From Kudoa neothunni (lineage: Eukaryota; Cnidaria): a stretch of DNA of 64,000 nt. The notes beneath the pieces are model-generated. The model was not told the DNA's origin. It searched no databases and saw only the letters and a program-made list of their open reading frames with translations. The first letter of the stretch is position 1. Each line of letters begins with the position of its first letter. Both the position numbers and the translations under genes were made by a program. The DNA is taken from contig OZ199838.1 of assembly GCA_964304625.1 (NCBI GenBank), positions 1,054,001 to 1,118,000 on the forward strand, read 5' to 3'. This document shows, piece by piece, positions 49,019 to 60,585 of this stretch.

Positions 49019-49072
49019 TGAATTATTGTTGGAACCAAAATGGTGCCGAGTTCAATTGAGAAACCCTATAAT
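49019..49072 (+). repeat. Inverted repeat arm, right
   Basis: Contains accaaaatggtgccgagttc. It may be the other terminal repeat of the same element or a solo end from a second copy in the opposite direction. Confidence 0.7.
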
Positions 49073-49179
49073 TTCTAGTTCAATAAGCATATCTGAATCT
49101 TAATTCTTAAAAACTGACTAGCGCGCGCTGTTTGCATTTTGGTCATGAAATATTGTAATTAAAAATATTCATTTTATTA

Positions 49180-49974
49180 AATAGAGAGTTATTCAAATAT
49201 GTATCATTAAGTAATTTAATTTAGCTAACGATATTTTATTCAACAATCATACGGAATTGGTAAACGAGTTAAGATCGCATTTAATTTTTCGAATTTTTTG
49301 TAACAGTTAATAAATAAAAATTTTGAAATAAATTAATCAGTATCCTTATTAGAATGAAAATACTTCTTTAATATGTAAAAGAAAATTAGGAAAATTTAAT
49401 TGAGTTAAAATTCATTTCTCCTAATTATATTACAACAACTATTCCATGCATACCAAATTCTATCTATGATATTTATTGGCTACATGAATTTCAAATATCC
49501 AATTAGATGGTATATTTGTTTAATTCATAATAGTTTATATATAAGAATCCCAAAAAATTTAACAACCAAATGAATTATTATACAACATATGTTTTAATTT
49601 TGAGAAAGATTTATTTAATAATTTCTTAATGAAATAATTATCGTATTAACCATCTTTTGTTTAGCTATATTTTAATTAATTCATCCCATTAATAGTCCAA
49701 TTATAATGAGTTTTTTATGTCTAATTTTATTAAATTTTGTCATTGTATTTTTTTGTCATAGATGATAAAAAGATACGTGATTGTATATTTCCATATAAAA
49801 TAGTAATAATATTTGCAAAAACCAGAAGTTTTCGATTTATATTTGGCCATTTATAATTGCTTGTTTCTTGCGAATTTTAATCCCATTCATACCATTCATT
49901 ACAGTCAAATTGAAATATTCAGTCTGATAAATGCAACGATAATTTTTCGTATGAACATTATACATATGATAAGA
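49180..49974. other. Duplicated 5' flank of surface protein gene 2
   Basis: Upstream DNA of the second surface gene is closely similar to 56800-57658 upstream of the third gene, including aaacgagttaagatc and the bases just before the start codon. It probably holds the promoter. A weaker match lies at 62440-62790. Confidence 0.6.
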
Positions 49975-52899
49975 ATGAAGTTATTGGTACATTTATTTGA
50001 AATATGCTTGATTTTTTCCTGTAATTAACAATTAAATTCTTTTTATTAATAAAATATAGCTAAATTTGTTTCACTTGATGCGGAGACAGGTGGAGTACAA
50101 ACTCCGGCTGTACCGCAAGCTCCAGTTCTAGCACAAGTTCCTACTAAGGCACTCAATTACTCTATCGTAAAAGATAACAGTGGTGGAAGAGAAGTACAAT
50201 TAAAATTAACTGGTAGTGATTTCGCTGGATCCAAAAAATGTTATATCAAGAAATCTGCTGAAAACCTTGGAAGTTATACAGACATAGATACTTGTCTTCA
50301 AGGCAATGATCAATGTGGAAATAATAATTGTTGTAGAACATGTACGGGAAATGGAAATAAATTTACCTTCGATAAATTTTCACCAAGAACTAAGTATGTA
50401 GTTGTATTTGCTGGGGATAATGCTTCAGCTCCTGTCTCGAAAACTAATGATGGGGCAGTTTTTGGACTTGAAATAGGTAAATTAATGATATATTCTTTTT
50501 TTTAAACTTGATATTAGCACTATTGATTAATCCAAAAGTTACAATAACTGTTACAGAGGATAAGAAACTTAAATTGAGCACATCTACATGTGAACCGGTT
50601 GAATGCCCCATATATTATAAAGATGTGAAATATGTAGGAGGAACTGCAGGGGATACCTGTATTGCTGCAAAAAATAGTGAAGATGAAGTCGAATTTGATT
50701 TGATGATACCTCATTATGAAATGAGGTGTAAGGATTATCCAAGTTTTTTTTATAAATTGCAAAACGCTTATACATTGATGAGTATGGATGTTTATAAACC
50801 ACAATATTATGTCAAATATAATGATGCTAGTAAAAATAAATATTTGTTAAAGTTTACAAACAAATTTCCATTCGAAATATGCCGATTCAGCATTAAAGAT
50901 AAAGATACTCAAATTATTGCTGGTAAGAGCGATGAATATACTTCCAATTGTGGCGGAACAAATAAAGATTGTTACGCTCCTTGTAATGACGTCGAACTAA
51001 AGTTTACTGCTTCAAAAACCGTAGTTGATGTATTGATCCAATCCAGACATTTTCCTTTAAATAAATATAACAATAAGTATTATGGATACGAACAGAAAAA
51101 GTTTGGTAATTTGAGTACTTATGAATTCAACTAATTCCGTTTAGTTGTAACTGAACCTTCCCCTCCTGGGAATGATTTATTATCAGATATCAAAAATAAT
51201 GGTGTCACTCTGAATGTTCCTCTATTTAACCATCAGTAAACCCTAAATTTTCAACGTGTACAGTGAAATATTATCCGGCAGACAAACCACCACCAAGTGA
51301 CGGAGCAGGAACTAAGTGTGGAAATTCTGATACCGACTGTTAAAACTGACTGTCTGGCTACTTTAAAAATAACCGAACTTTTGAGTGGTAAACCATATAT
51401 ACTTACAATTGCAGCTGCTACAACACATGACGTGCCAGAAAACTTTAAAGAGCATATATTCTTTCGAACAGGTAAGAGATATAAAGAATAAATAGATTTT
51501 ATTGATAATTATATAGAAAAAGGAGAATCAAATACATTTCCTACAGTAACCCCAACGATGGGAGAGAGAACTGCTTCGATCAAGGCCTTAGATGGACAAG
51601 AAACTTTATCAAGTTCTGACATTACATGTTCTTATTATGTTAGTCCCAGAGGAAAGGATGTGTACGTCTGTGCAATGTGCGTCGATAGTTATCCATGTCG
51701 AGGTTATTGCAGAGAGACTCAAACAATTGTTGGATTTAAAATCAGGAACAGAATATGATCTTAAAGTTGTTGCTCACAAAGAATATGGCACCAAAATACA
51801 TCAGATCACAACAGGTATAAAATTAGCTACAAAAATAAATAATGAATTTTTAGTGAAATCAAGACTCACACTTGAGAAACAATTTGTTGATAAAGGTTTC
51901 AAAATAATAGGCACATTATCTACTCCGGATGATACAGCTGAGTGTCATTACAATGTGGAAAATTAAAAATGGAGACAAATATAAATTGGTTTATCAATGC
52001 CCAAGAGCACCCATTTCTACAGAACCAGCTAAAAAATCCTCCAGTAAATCGAAATACGATAAAATCACTGTAGCTAGATCGTCTGCTGATCTATCTACCT
52101 CGACAACAAAAAAAACTATTTCACCATCATTAGCTACATGCACCGAGATTGCTTTGTGCTCCGAAAATATTATTCACGAATAATTATGATCGATTAAAAA
52201 AATATCGTGTAGTGGTAACATCAGTTAATGGAAAAGTACAAACAAATATTGTAATTCCTGAAAGTAGAATATTTTTTAATTTGATAATTTTATTATGAAA
52301 ATAAATAATGTAAATGATTAAAATTAGATCCACTACCAACAAACCAGGATATAAACAAACAAATTATAGTAAGTATTAAGCGCGATGGAAACAAATTGAA
52401 GATCACAACAGTACTACCACAGGAAGTATCTGAAAGCACTTGTGGTTGGGAATTAAGAGATTCAACTAAACCTGATAAAGTTTTAATTAAATCATGCAAT
52501 GGGGAAAACGATGGAGGTTGTGAAAGTTTTCCAAAATGTAACGAATTTGAAATCACTGATGTTGAAGACACAAACGATTATCATCTGACGGTTTACGTAA
52601 ATAATGACAAATCAATCAAAGGAAATAGTGAAATTAAGCAAGGTAAATGTGAGTCGTTCTTTCGATTAATAATTTTATTTTAGGAGAAACGTTTGATACA
52701 ATGAAATCAACGTAATTTGACATGTATATATAATTAATTAATTTATAATTATATTATAGGTCCAAAAATACCATGTAAAAATATATATTGTTGTTATATA
52801 TTAAAATAATTATTATATAGAATAATTGTAGTTGCAGCGGTTGTAGGTGTAATTGTCCTTACAGCAATTATCTTCGTTATTATAAAGAAGAAGAATTAA
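49975..52899 (+). pseudogene. Modular type I surface protein, paralogue 2 (frameshifted)
   Basis: Same ten-exon plan as paralogue 3: 49975-50020, 50060-50476, 50518-51105, 51145-51471, 51517-51814, 51854-52263, 52328-52642, 52684-52711, 52760-52774 (15 nt) and 52821-52899. Exons 1-3, 7 and 8-10 are open. Exon 4 has a one-base loss near 51230, a TAA near 51341 and a compensating gain near 51350. Exon 5 has one extra T near 51737. Exon 6 has an extra A near 51960 and another near 52165. Most indels lie in A or T runs, so base-calling or assembly error is an alternative to true decay. Encoded parts include signal peptide MKLLVHLFEICLIFS, Cys-rich modules and the helix IIVVAAVVGVIVLTAIIFVI before KKKN. 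Confidence 0.82.
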
Positions 52900-53646
52900 C
52901 CAACTAATATTTAATTATTTAGTATTTATTCAGAAAACTTTATATTCGAATATTTGAACTTGTTTTCTTATTTTTTTTTATGATTATTCTTAAAATAATA
53001 AAATTTGATACTTATAATGGGTTACTGATAGTATGCAATTAGATTTGACCGCTATATTCATTATTAATACAGATATTTAAGTTTAAAATATTTTTATCAT
53101 AATAATAATAATGAATAATTTTCTTAATTTTTTTTGGTTTAATCTAGTGAATTATTTATACATTAGGTCATCTAGCCCACAAATTATTGGTTTTTTTTCA
53201 GATTAACTATGTCGATTTAATTTTGGTGGTGACTATTTTACAATTGCTAAATTATTCCATCGTGGAACTTGGAATTTAACCAGAATTAACATTTCTTAAG
53301 CAAAAGGGTAGAGTTTTTTAAAATTTTATGACTATTGTTTTTCACATATTTTTAGATAAATGCATTAGATTTATACTTGTAGTAATGTGAAGATAGTCTA
53401 GTTCTGATCTGAACTTGAATACAATCATTAGAAATCGCAATGACTCAACCAATAATAGTTTATTTTCATTTTAATGTATAAACATATCAAAGTAATAATC
53501 AGAAAATCCGGCAGTTACTATAAATTATAGACTACGTTAAAATTATTTAATTTTTTATAAATATATACTTTCATAAAAAAAGATGAATTATTTTTATCAC
53601 AAAGTAAATAATATAATGAAATGTAAATAAAAAAAAATTTGCATGT
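52900..53646. other. 3' flank of surface protein gene 2
   Basis: The first part resembles the sequence after 60586 behind gene 3 (aaaataataaaatttgata), so the duplicated unit extends past the gene. No other gene seen. Confidence 0.45.
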
Positions 53647-54065
53647 TTATTTTTACGAGTGCCTCAAAATTTACTATACACTTTATGCTTTTTGGGGTCT
53701 ATTTGACCCCACGTTTTTATTGAACGCCGGTATTAAGAAATTAATTGTGAGGGAAACGTTTTACAATGTTTTATTAATAAGGAATTAGATTTTTATTTAT
53801 TAAAACAACATTAGATTCAAAAAGTCATTAAAATCGTTGAATTTTACGTTTATTTTAACGCTGAAGCTCCTTGGTAATCATCGTTATAAATCGGAAACGT
53901 GATATTCGTTATATTTTTTCAATATTTTATCGATAATTTTTTTATATATTTTTGAAAAATAATTCTTTTATTTTTTTCATAATTCAAGCTAAAAAAAATT
54001 TGAGGTCCATTCGACACCAAAAGAAGGAATGTGTAAAGTCGATTTTCAGGCGCTCGTAGGGTTAA
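53647..54065. mobile_element. piggyBac-type MITE
   Basis: TTAA at 54062-54065 and a degraded TTAT at 53647-53650 flank about 60-bp inverted repeats: ACGAGTGCCTCAAAATTTAC on the left against ACGAGCGCCTGAAAATCGAC inverted on the right. Each also holds a subterminal near-palindrome, ggggtctatttgacccc on the left and a weaker gaggtccattcgacacc on the right. The interior is about 290 bp with no coding capacity. The TTAACCCT-type end and palindrome link it to the local piggyBac elements. Confidence 0.8.
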
Positions 54066-55819
54066 ATACAAATACAAATTAGCAATACATTATTTAAGAA
54101 ATAATCATCTCTTGATTTTTAGAGGTGCATAATTTTTAGTTTAGAAAATTTCGAATGCAATTTTTTTGTTTAAAGGTACGGTCTTATGAGTTTGTAGGAG
54201 TATTCTAAGAATTCTACAGAAAAAAAATTCTCGTGCTTTGAGTAAAATAAAAAATATTTCTTTTGGAGTATGGCGAATAACCCAACCCCGAAAGGAAAGA
54301 TTAATCGTACATTTATATGAACGTACTATGTAAATTGTAACAATTAACAGCCAAGAAATCTTAGTAGATCATATATTCGCATATCATACTTTGGTATTTT
54401 AGTAGATAAAAAACGACGTAAACTTACATCTTAGAACGAAAATCTAGTTAAAAAATGCTTTAAACATATATTGCTTCTATAATAGACCTATCTTTAATTA
54501 CAATGAAATCGTAATTTTTATTTGTGACGATTACTCAACTATAAAGTTAATTTTACTTGAAAAATTCTCAACATATATTTTTTTACGAGTTAATAAATGT
54601 ATTTAATTGAGGAGATAACTAAATAAAATAAAGTAAAAATTCGAATGTTTGAATTTTGGAATAAATTTTATCATAAATATTTTGCATCAAGAAAAAATTA
54701 CTTAATAAATTTATTGGAAAATGCTATTGTTAAATTTAAAAATCTTTGTTCTGATTGTAAATAGAATAAATCAGAAAGTTCTGTTTTTGAAATACGAAGT
54801 CAAAAGATTGGACCTTTACACCTTTATTACTAACCGATACAAATAAAAAAATCGAAGAACGATTATTGAATAAGAATAATTTTTAAATCACGGAAAATTA
54901 TAAATTATTTTGAAGTATTTCTCAACAATATGAGTACTTCATGTGCATCAGAATGTGATCGACTTAAGATTTATTTCCAATATACTAGTTAATTCTTATT
55001 GCTCTAAAATTTAGTAAGTCTCAGGTATTTTTTGTGATAAAAACAAAAATGACAAAATTTCGAAGAAGAAGAAGAAGAAGAAGTGTGTTAACAGGACGAA
55101 TTGTGCGGAACAACTTGATTTCCGATTGCATACCTGAACTCCGTACACAGATACTGCAGTTTAAGCGGAAAAAGATGTTTAAAAGTTTGTGATTATCGAA
55201 AAAGTTTACGAGATAATATCTTCTCTACATTCTCATAATTTTGTTGATACCCCATGTTAGAAAATATATAAAAAATATGTTGCGAGCTAAATGACTAATT
55301 GGAAAATTCAAAAAGTGTGAATGATGAATCTCTGATTTAATATTTAAAAAATAAATCTAAGATATTATGAAAAATTATAATTTCGAAAATTTAATAATAT
55401 TAATAAGACTTTCATTTCATACCATCTGTCCTAGAATTATTAGAAAACATATAATCCAGATAAATCATAATATTGAATTAAACGTGTAAAACTATAATTA
55501 ATTTCTTAGTTGGACGATACATATATTTTTAATGTGGGAAAACCACCTTTACAATAATTACAGTAATAGATAAAAATAAAAATCTTCTAATTTTATGTAA
55601 GGACCAAAAAATTGTTCTTTTCACATTTAATGAGAAATAAAGAGAGGGATTACTTATTATTTCCTGGATTAACAGATATTTGAAATTTTAAAAGATTAAA
55701 ATACATTTTTTTGTTATTCGCGACCAACGAATTTTAAATCAAAATGCATTTAATGTTATAGGATTTATTCAACGTGGGCACAAAAGTTTTAGAATTCTAC
55801 TGAAATACAAGGTTCATAG
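54066..55819. other. Intergenic region with unit-shared segment
   Basis: AT-rich. Bases 54940-55130 resemble 61260-61450, as part of the flanks shared by surface genes 2 and 3. A GAA trinucleotide run lies at 55062-55083. No gene seen. Confidence 0.45.
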
Positions 55820-56386
55820 CAGGGGTCGGCAAACTACGGCCGTCGGGCCTAATCCGGTCCTCCAGTTATTTCTTTACCAACCAGCCATACATTGACTAGC
55901 ATAAAATTTTTTCTTTAGCGTCTAAAATACGTAAATAATTTTAAGGTTTTTATCTAGATCGTTTTCTACATGTTAAAATGTTGTCGATATAAATATTTCA
56001 GCCAAATAACATTCATTTTCATTAAGTCAGAAAACTGGAAAAATATAAATATCAAAATAACGTTAAAATAGTTTTTTGGAAAATATAAAATATTTTTAAA
56101 TATACATATAGATACATCTGATAATACTTGACATCAGAATAAATAGTGTTTCCACCAGTTATGTAAGAGTTGTTTACACCGGAAATGAAAATTATTAGCA
56201 TATAATAATTTTTATTCAACGTAATTTTTTAGTTAAAATGACTTATAATTTTTAATTTCTATGTTTATATTCAATATTTGAATTATAAATAATTTTAAAT
56301 TTTTGTAAATTAATTTTGATACGGCTTGCATTAAAGTTTGGGCATACTAGTTTGACCCGACACTCAAAAAGATTGCCGACCCCTGG
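55820..56386. mobile_element. hAT-type MITE
   Basis: The ends read CAGGGGTCGGCAA and, inverted, TTGCCGACCCCTG, the classic CAGGG-type hAT terminus. The flanking 8-bp strings gttcatag (55812-55819) and gtttaaag (56387-56394) agree at six of eight positions, as an old hAT target duplication would. At 567 bp with no transposase, it is non-autonomous. Confidence 0.88.
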
Positions 56387-57658
56387 TTTAAAGCCTAAAA
56401 ACAGTGAGTTGCCTTATTCGATAATCAACGGCATATCAAACGTGAATATATTTTAAATTTAATATTATCTCTCTTTGGTGACTATTAGAATTAAACTAGG
56501 TTAATGGGCACAAACAAGTAATAAATTACTCGTAAATAGAATTAATATTATAATATTTCAATCATATAACATTTTCTCCTAACCTAAGTGTTATGTAGAT
56601 TATTACACTCTCAATTTCTATTTCGCACCTTTTTCCTAGTCTCAAAAGAGTGTATCAAGTGTTATTTAGTGTATTATGTTTCCATTGATAGAGTAAATAT
56701 TCTAATGATATATAAAGAAGAGAACTTTATTTAGTATTTATTCATCCGTGGATGAATTAATAATTAAAAATATTTACTTAACTAAATAAAGAATTATTTA
56801 AATATCTATCAAGGAGTAAATTGGGTTTACTTTAGCTTACGAAACATAAATATTTTATAAAAGTTAATTTATTACTATTAGCTGATAGTAATTGTGATAT
56901 TAGTTGAAATAAGATAACAATATTTAATCAGCAATCATATAGAATTAGTAAACGAGTTAAGATCTCATTTGAATATTAGAATTTTTTGATAACCACTAAT
57001 AAATAAATGTTTAAAAATAAATTAATTAGTATCTTCATTAGAATAAAAATACTTCTTAAATAAGTTGAAGGAAAATTCATGGAATTTAACTAAATTTAAA
57101 TTTATTTCACCTTAATTTATTACAACAATTATTCTATGCATTCAAATGCTATCTATGATATTTATAGGTTGCATGAATTTCAAATATCTAATTAGATAGT
57201 AAATTTGTTTAATTCATAATAGTTTATACAGAAGAAATCCAGGAAATTTAACAACCAAATGAATTATTATACGACATATGTTTTTATTTTGAGAAAGATT
57301 TATGTAATATAACCCAAATGAAATAATAATCGCATTAACCATCTGTTGATTAGCTATATTTTAATTAATTTATTTTATTAATAACACAACTTTAAAGAGT
57401 TTTTGTCTAATTTTATTAAATTTTTTCATTGTACTTTTTTTCCATAGATGATAAAACGGTATGTAATTCTACATTTACAAATAAAATATTAACAATATTT
57501 TCAAAAACAGAAGTTTTTTAATTATATTTAGTCATTTATAATTGTTTGTTTCTCGCGAATTTTAATCCCATTCAAACCATTCATTACAGTCAAATTGAAA
57601 TATTCAGTCTGATAAATGCAACGATAATTTTCGTATGTACATTATACATATGATAAGA
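56387..57658. other. Duplicated 5' flank of surface protein gene 3
   Basis: From about 56800 on, the sequence parallels 49180-49974 upstream of gene 2. It probably contains the promoter; no element can be named. Confidence 0.55.
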
Positions 57659-60585
57659 ATGAAGTTATTGGTACATTTATTTGAAATATGCTTGATTTTT
57701 TCCTGTAATTAACAATTAAATTCTTTTTATTAATAAAATATAGCTAAATTCGTTTCACTTAATGGAGAGACTGTTAGGGTACAAACTCCGGCTGCACCAC
57801 AAGTTCCAGTTCCAACAGAAGTTCCTACAATGGCACTCAGTTATTCTATCGTAAAAGATAACAGTGGTGGAAGAGAAGTACAATTAAAATTAACTGGTAG
57901 TGATTTTGGTGAATCCACAAAATGTTATATCAAGAAATCTGCTGAAAACCTTGGAAGTTATAGAGACATCGATACCTGTTCTCAACCTAATGAACAATGC
58001 GCAAATAATAATTGTTGTAGAACATGTACGGGAAATGGCAATAAATTCACCTTCGATAAATTTTCACCAAGGACAAAATACGTAGTGGTATTTTCTGGAG
58101 ACACTACTTCAACTCTTGTCTCGAAAACCAATGATGGAACAGTTTTTGGACTTGAATTACGTAACTAATGATACTTTAAGTTTGTTTAACTTGATATTAG
58201 CACTATTGGTTAATCCACAAGTTACAATAACTGTTACAGACGGTAAAAAACTCAAATTAAGCACTATCACATGTAAACAAGTTGCATGCCCCATATATTA
58301 CAAAGATGTGAAATATGTAGAAGGAACTGCAGGGGATAGTTGTACTACTGCACATGCTAGTGATAATGAGGTGGAATTTGATTTGATGATCCCACATTAT
58401 GAAATGAGGTGTAAGGATTATCCAAGTTTCTTTTATAAATTGCAAAACGCTTATACATTGATGAGTATGGATGTTTATAAACCACAATATTATGTCAAAT
58501 ATAATGATGCTAGTAAAAATAAATATTTGTTAAAGTTTACAAACAAATTTCCATTCGAAATATGCCGATTCAGTATTAAAGATCACTCAACCACCGTCGA
58601 TGCTACCACGTCCAACGAATATACATCAAATTGTGGTGGAACAAATAAAATTTGTTACGCTCCTTGTAATGACGTCGAACTAGCTTTTACTGCTTCAAAA
58701 ACCGTAGTCGATATATTGATCCAATCTAGACATTTTCCTTCAGAAAAACAAACCAATGTTTATCTCGGATACAAGCAGAAAAAGTTTGGTAATTTTAATA
58801 TTTTTAATCTTAAATAATCTCCCTTAGTTGTTATTGAACCCTCCGCTGCTGAGAGAGCATTATTCTCAAAAATCACAAAAAGTGGTGTCACATTGAATGT
58901 TCCACTATTTAATCCATCAGAAGACCCTAAATTTTCAACTTGTACAGTGAAATATTACGCAGCAGATAAACCACCACCAAATGATGGAACGGCAGCTAAT
59001 TGCGAAGATCCTAGTGCCGTTTGTCAAAAGGACTGTCAGGCTGCTTTAACAATATCAGGACTTTTAAGTGGTAAACCATATACACTCACAATTACACCAG
59101 CGACTACAAATGGCATACCAACCGACTTTAAAGAGCATATATTCTTTCGAACTGGTAAGAGATATAAAGAATAAATAGATTTTATTGATAATTATATAGA
59201 AAAAGGAGAATCAAATACATTTCCTACAGTGACCCCAACGATGGGAGAGAGAACTGCTTCGATCAAGGCCATAGATGTAGATGAAGGCGGAGTTTTATCA
59301 AGTTCGGACATTACATGTGCTTATTATGTTAGTCCCAGAGGAAAGGATGTGTACGTCTGTGCAATGTGCGTCGATAGCTATCCTTGTCGAGGTTATTGCA
59401 AAGAGACTCAAACAATTGTTGGATTAAAATCAGGAACAGAATATGATCTTAAAGTTGTTGCTCATAAAGAATATGGTACCAAAATACATCAGATCACAAC
59501 AGGTATAAAATTAGCTACAAAAATAAATAATGAATTTTTAGTGAAATCAAGACTCACACTTGAGAAACAATTTGTTGAGAAAGGTTTCAAAATAATAGGA
59601 ACATTATCTACTCCAGACGATACAGCTGAATGCCATTACAATGTGGAAATTAAAAATGGAGACAAATATAAATTGGTTTATCAATGCCCACGAGCACCCA
59701 TTTCTACAGAACCAGCTAAAAAATCCTCCAGTAAATCGAAATACGATAAAATCACTGTAGCTAGATCGTCTGCTGATCTATCTACCTCGACAACAAAAAA
59801 AACTATTTCACCATCATTAGCTACATGCACCGAGATTGCTTTATGCTCCGAAATATTATTCACGAATAATTATGATCGATTAAAAAAATATCGTGTAGTG
59901 GTAACATCAGTTAATGGAAAAGTACAAACAAATATTGTAATTCCTGAAAGTAGAATATTTTTTAATTTGATAATTTTATTATGAAAATAAATAATGTAAA
60001 TGATTAAAATTAGATCCACTACCAACAAACCAGGATATAAACAAACAAATTATAGTAAGTATTAAGCGCGATGGAAACAAATTAAAGATCACAACAATAC
60101 TACCAAAGGAAGTAGCTGAAAGCACTTGTGGTTGGGAATTAAGAGATTCAACTAAACCTGATAAAGTTTTAATTAAATCATGCAATGGGGAAAACGATGG
60201 AGGTTGTGAAAGTTTTCCAAAATGTAACGAATTTGAAATCACTGATGTTGAAGACACAAACGATTATCATCTGACGGTTTACGTAAATAATGACAAATCA
60301 ATCAAAGGAAATAGTGAAATTAAGCAGGGTAAATGTGAGTCGTCTTTCGATTAATAATTTTATTTTAGGAGAAACGTTTGATACAATGAAATCAACGTAA
60401 TTTGACATGTATATATAATTAATTTATTTATAATTAAATTTTAGATCCAAAAACACCATGTAAAACTATATATTGTTGCTATATAATAAATTAATTAATA
60501 ATATAGAATAATAGTAGTAGCTGCAGTTGCAGGTGTAGTTGTCCTTGTAGCGGTTATATTCGTTGTCATAAAGAAGAAGAATTAG
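57659..60585 (+). CDS. Modular type I surface protein, paralogue 3
   Basis: Ten exons: 57659-57704, 57744-58160, 58201-58788, 58828-59154, 59200-59502, 59542-59949, 60014-60328, 60369-60396, 60445-60459 and 60507-60585; 841 residues, fully open. The start gives signal peptide MKLLVHLFEICLIFS; in-frame ATGs lie upstream in gene 2, so the start could be earlier. Exons 2-7 are phase 1 at both ends, one beta-sandwich-like module each, with FN3-like final strands (SPRTKYVVVFSGD, KSGTEYDLKVVAHKEYG). The second module is the most cysteine-rich and conserved: CPIYYKDVKY, HYEMRCKDYPSFFYK, CGGTNKICYAPC. The sixth exon has a Ser/Lys/Thr-rich insert. A 28-nt exon and a 15-nt microexon precede the helix IIVVAAVAGVVVLVAVIFVV and the KKKN tail. 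Presumed cell-surface adhesin or receptor; no named family recognised. Confidence 0.88.
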
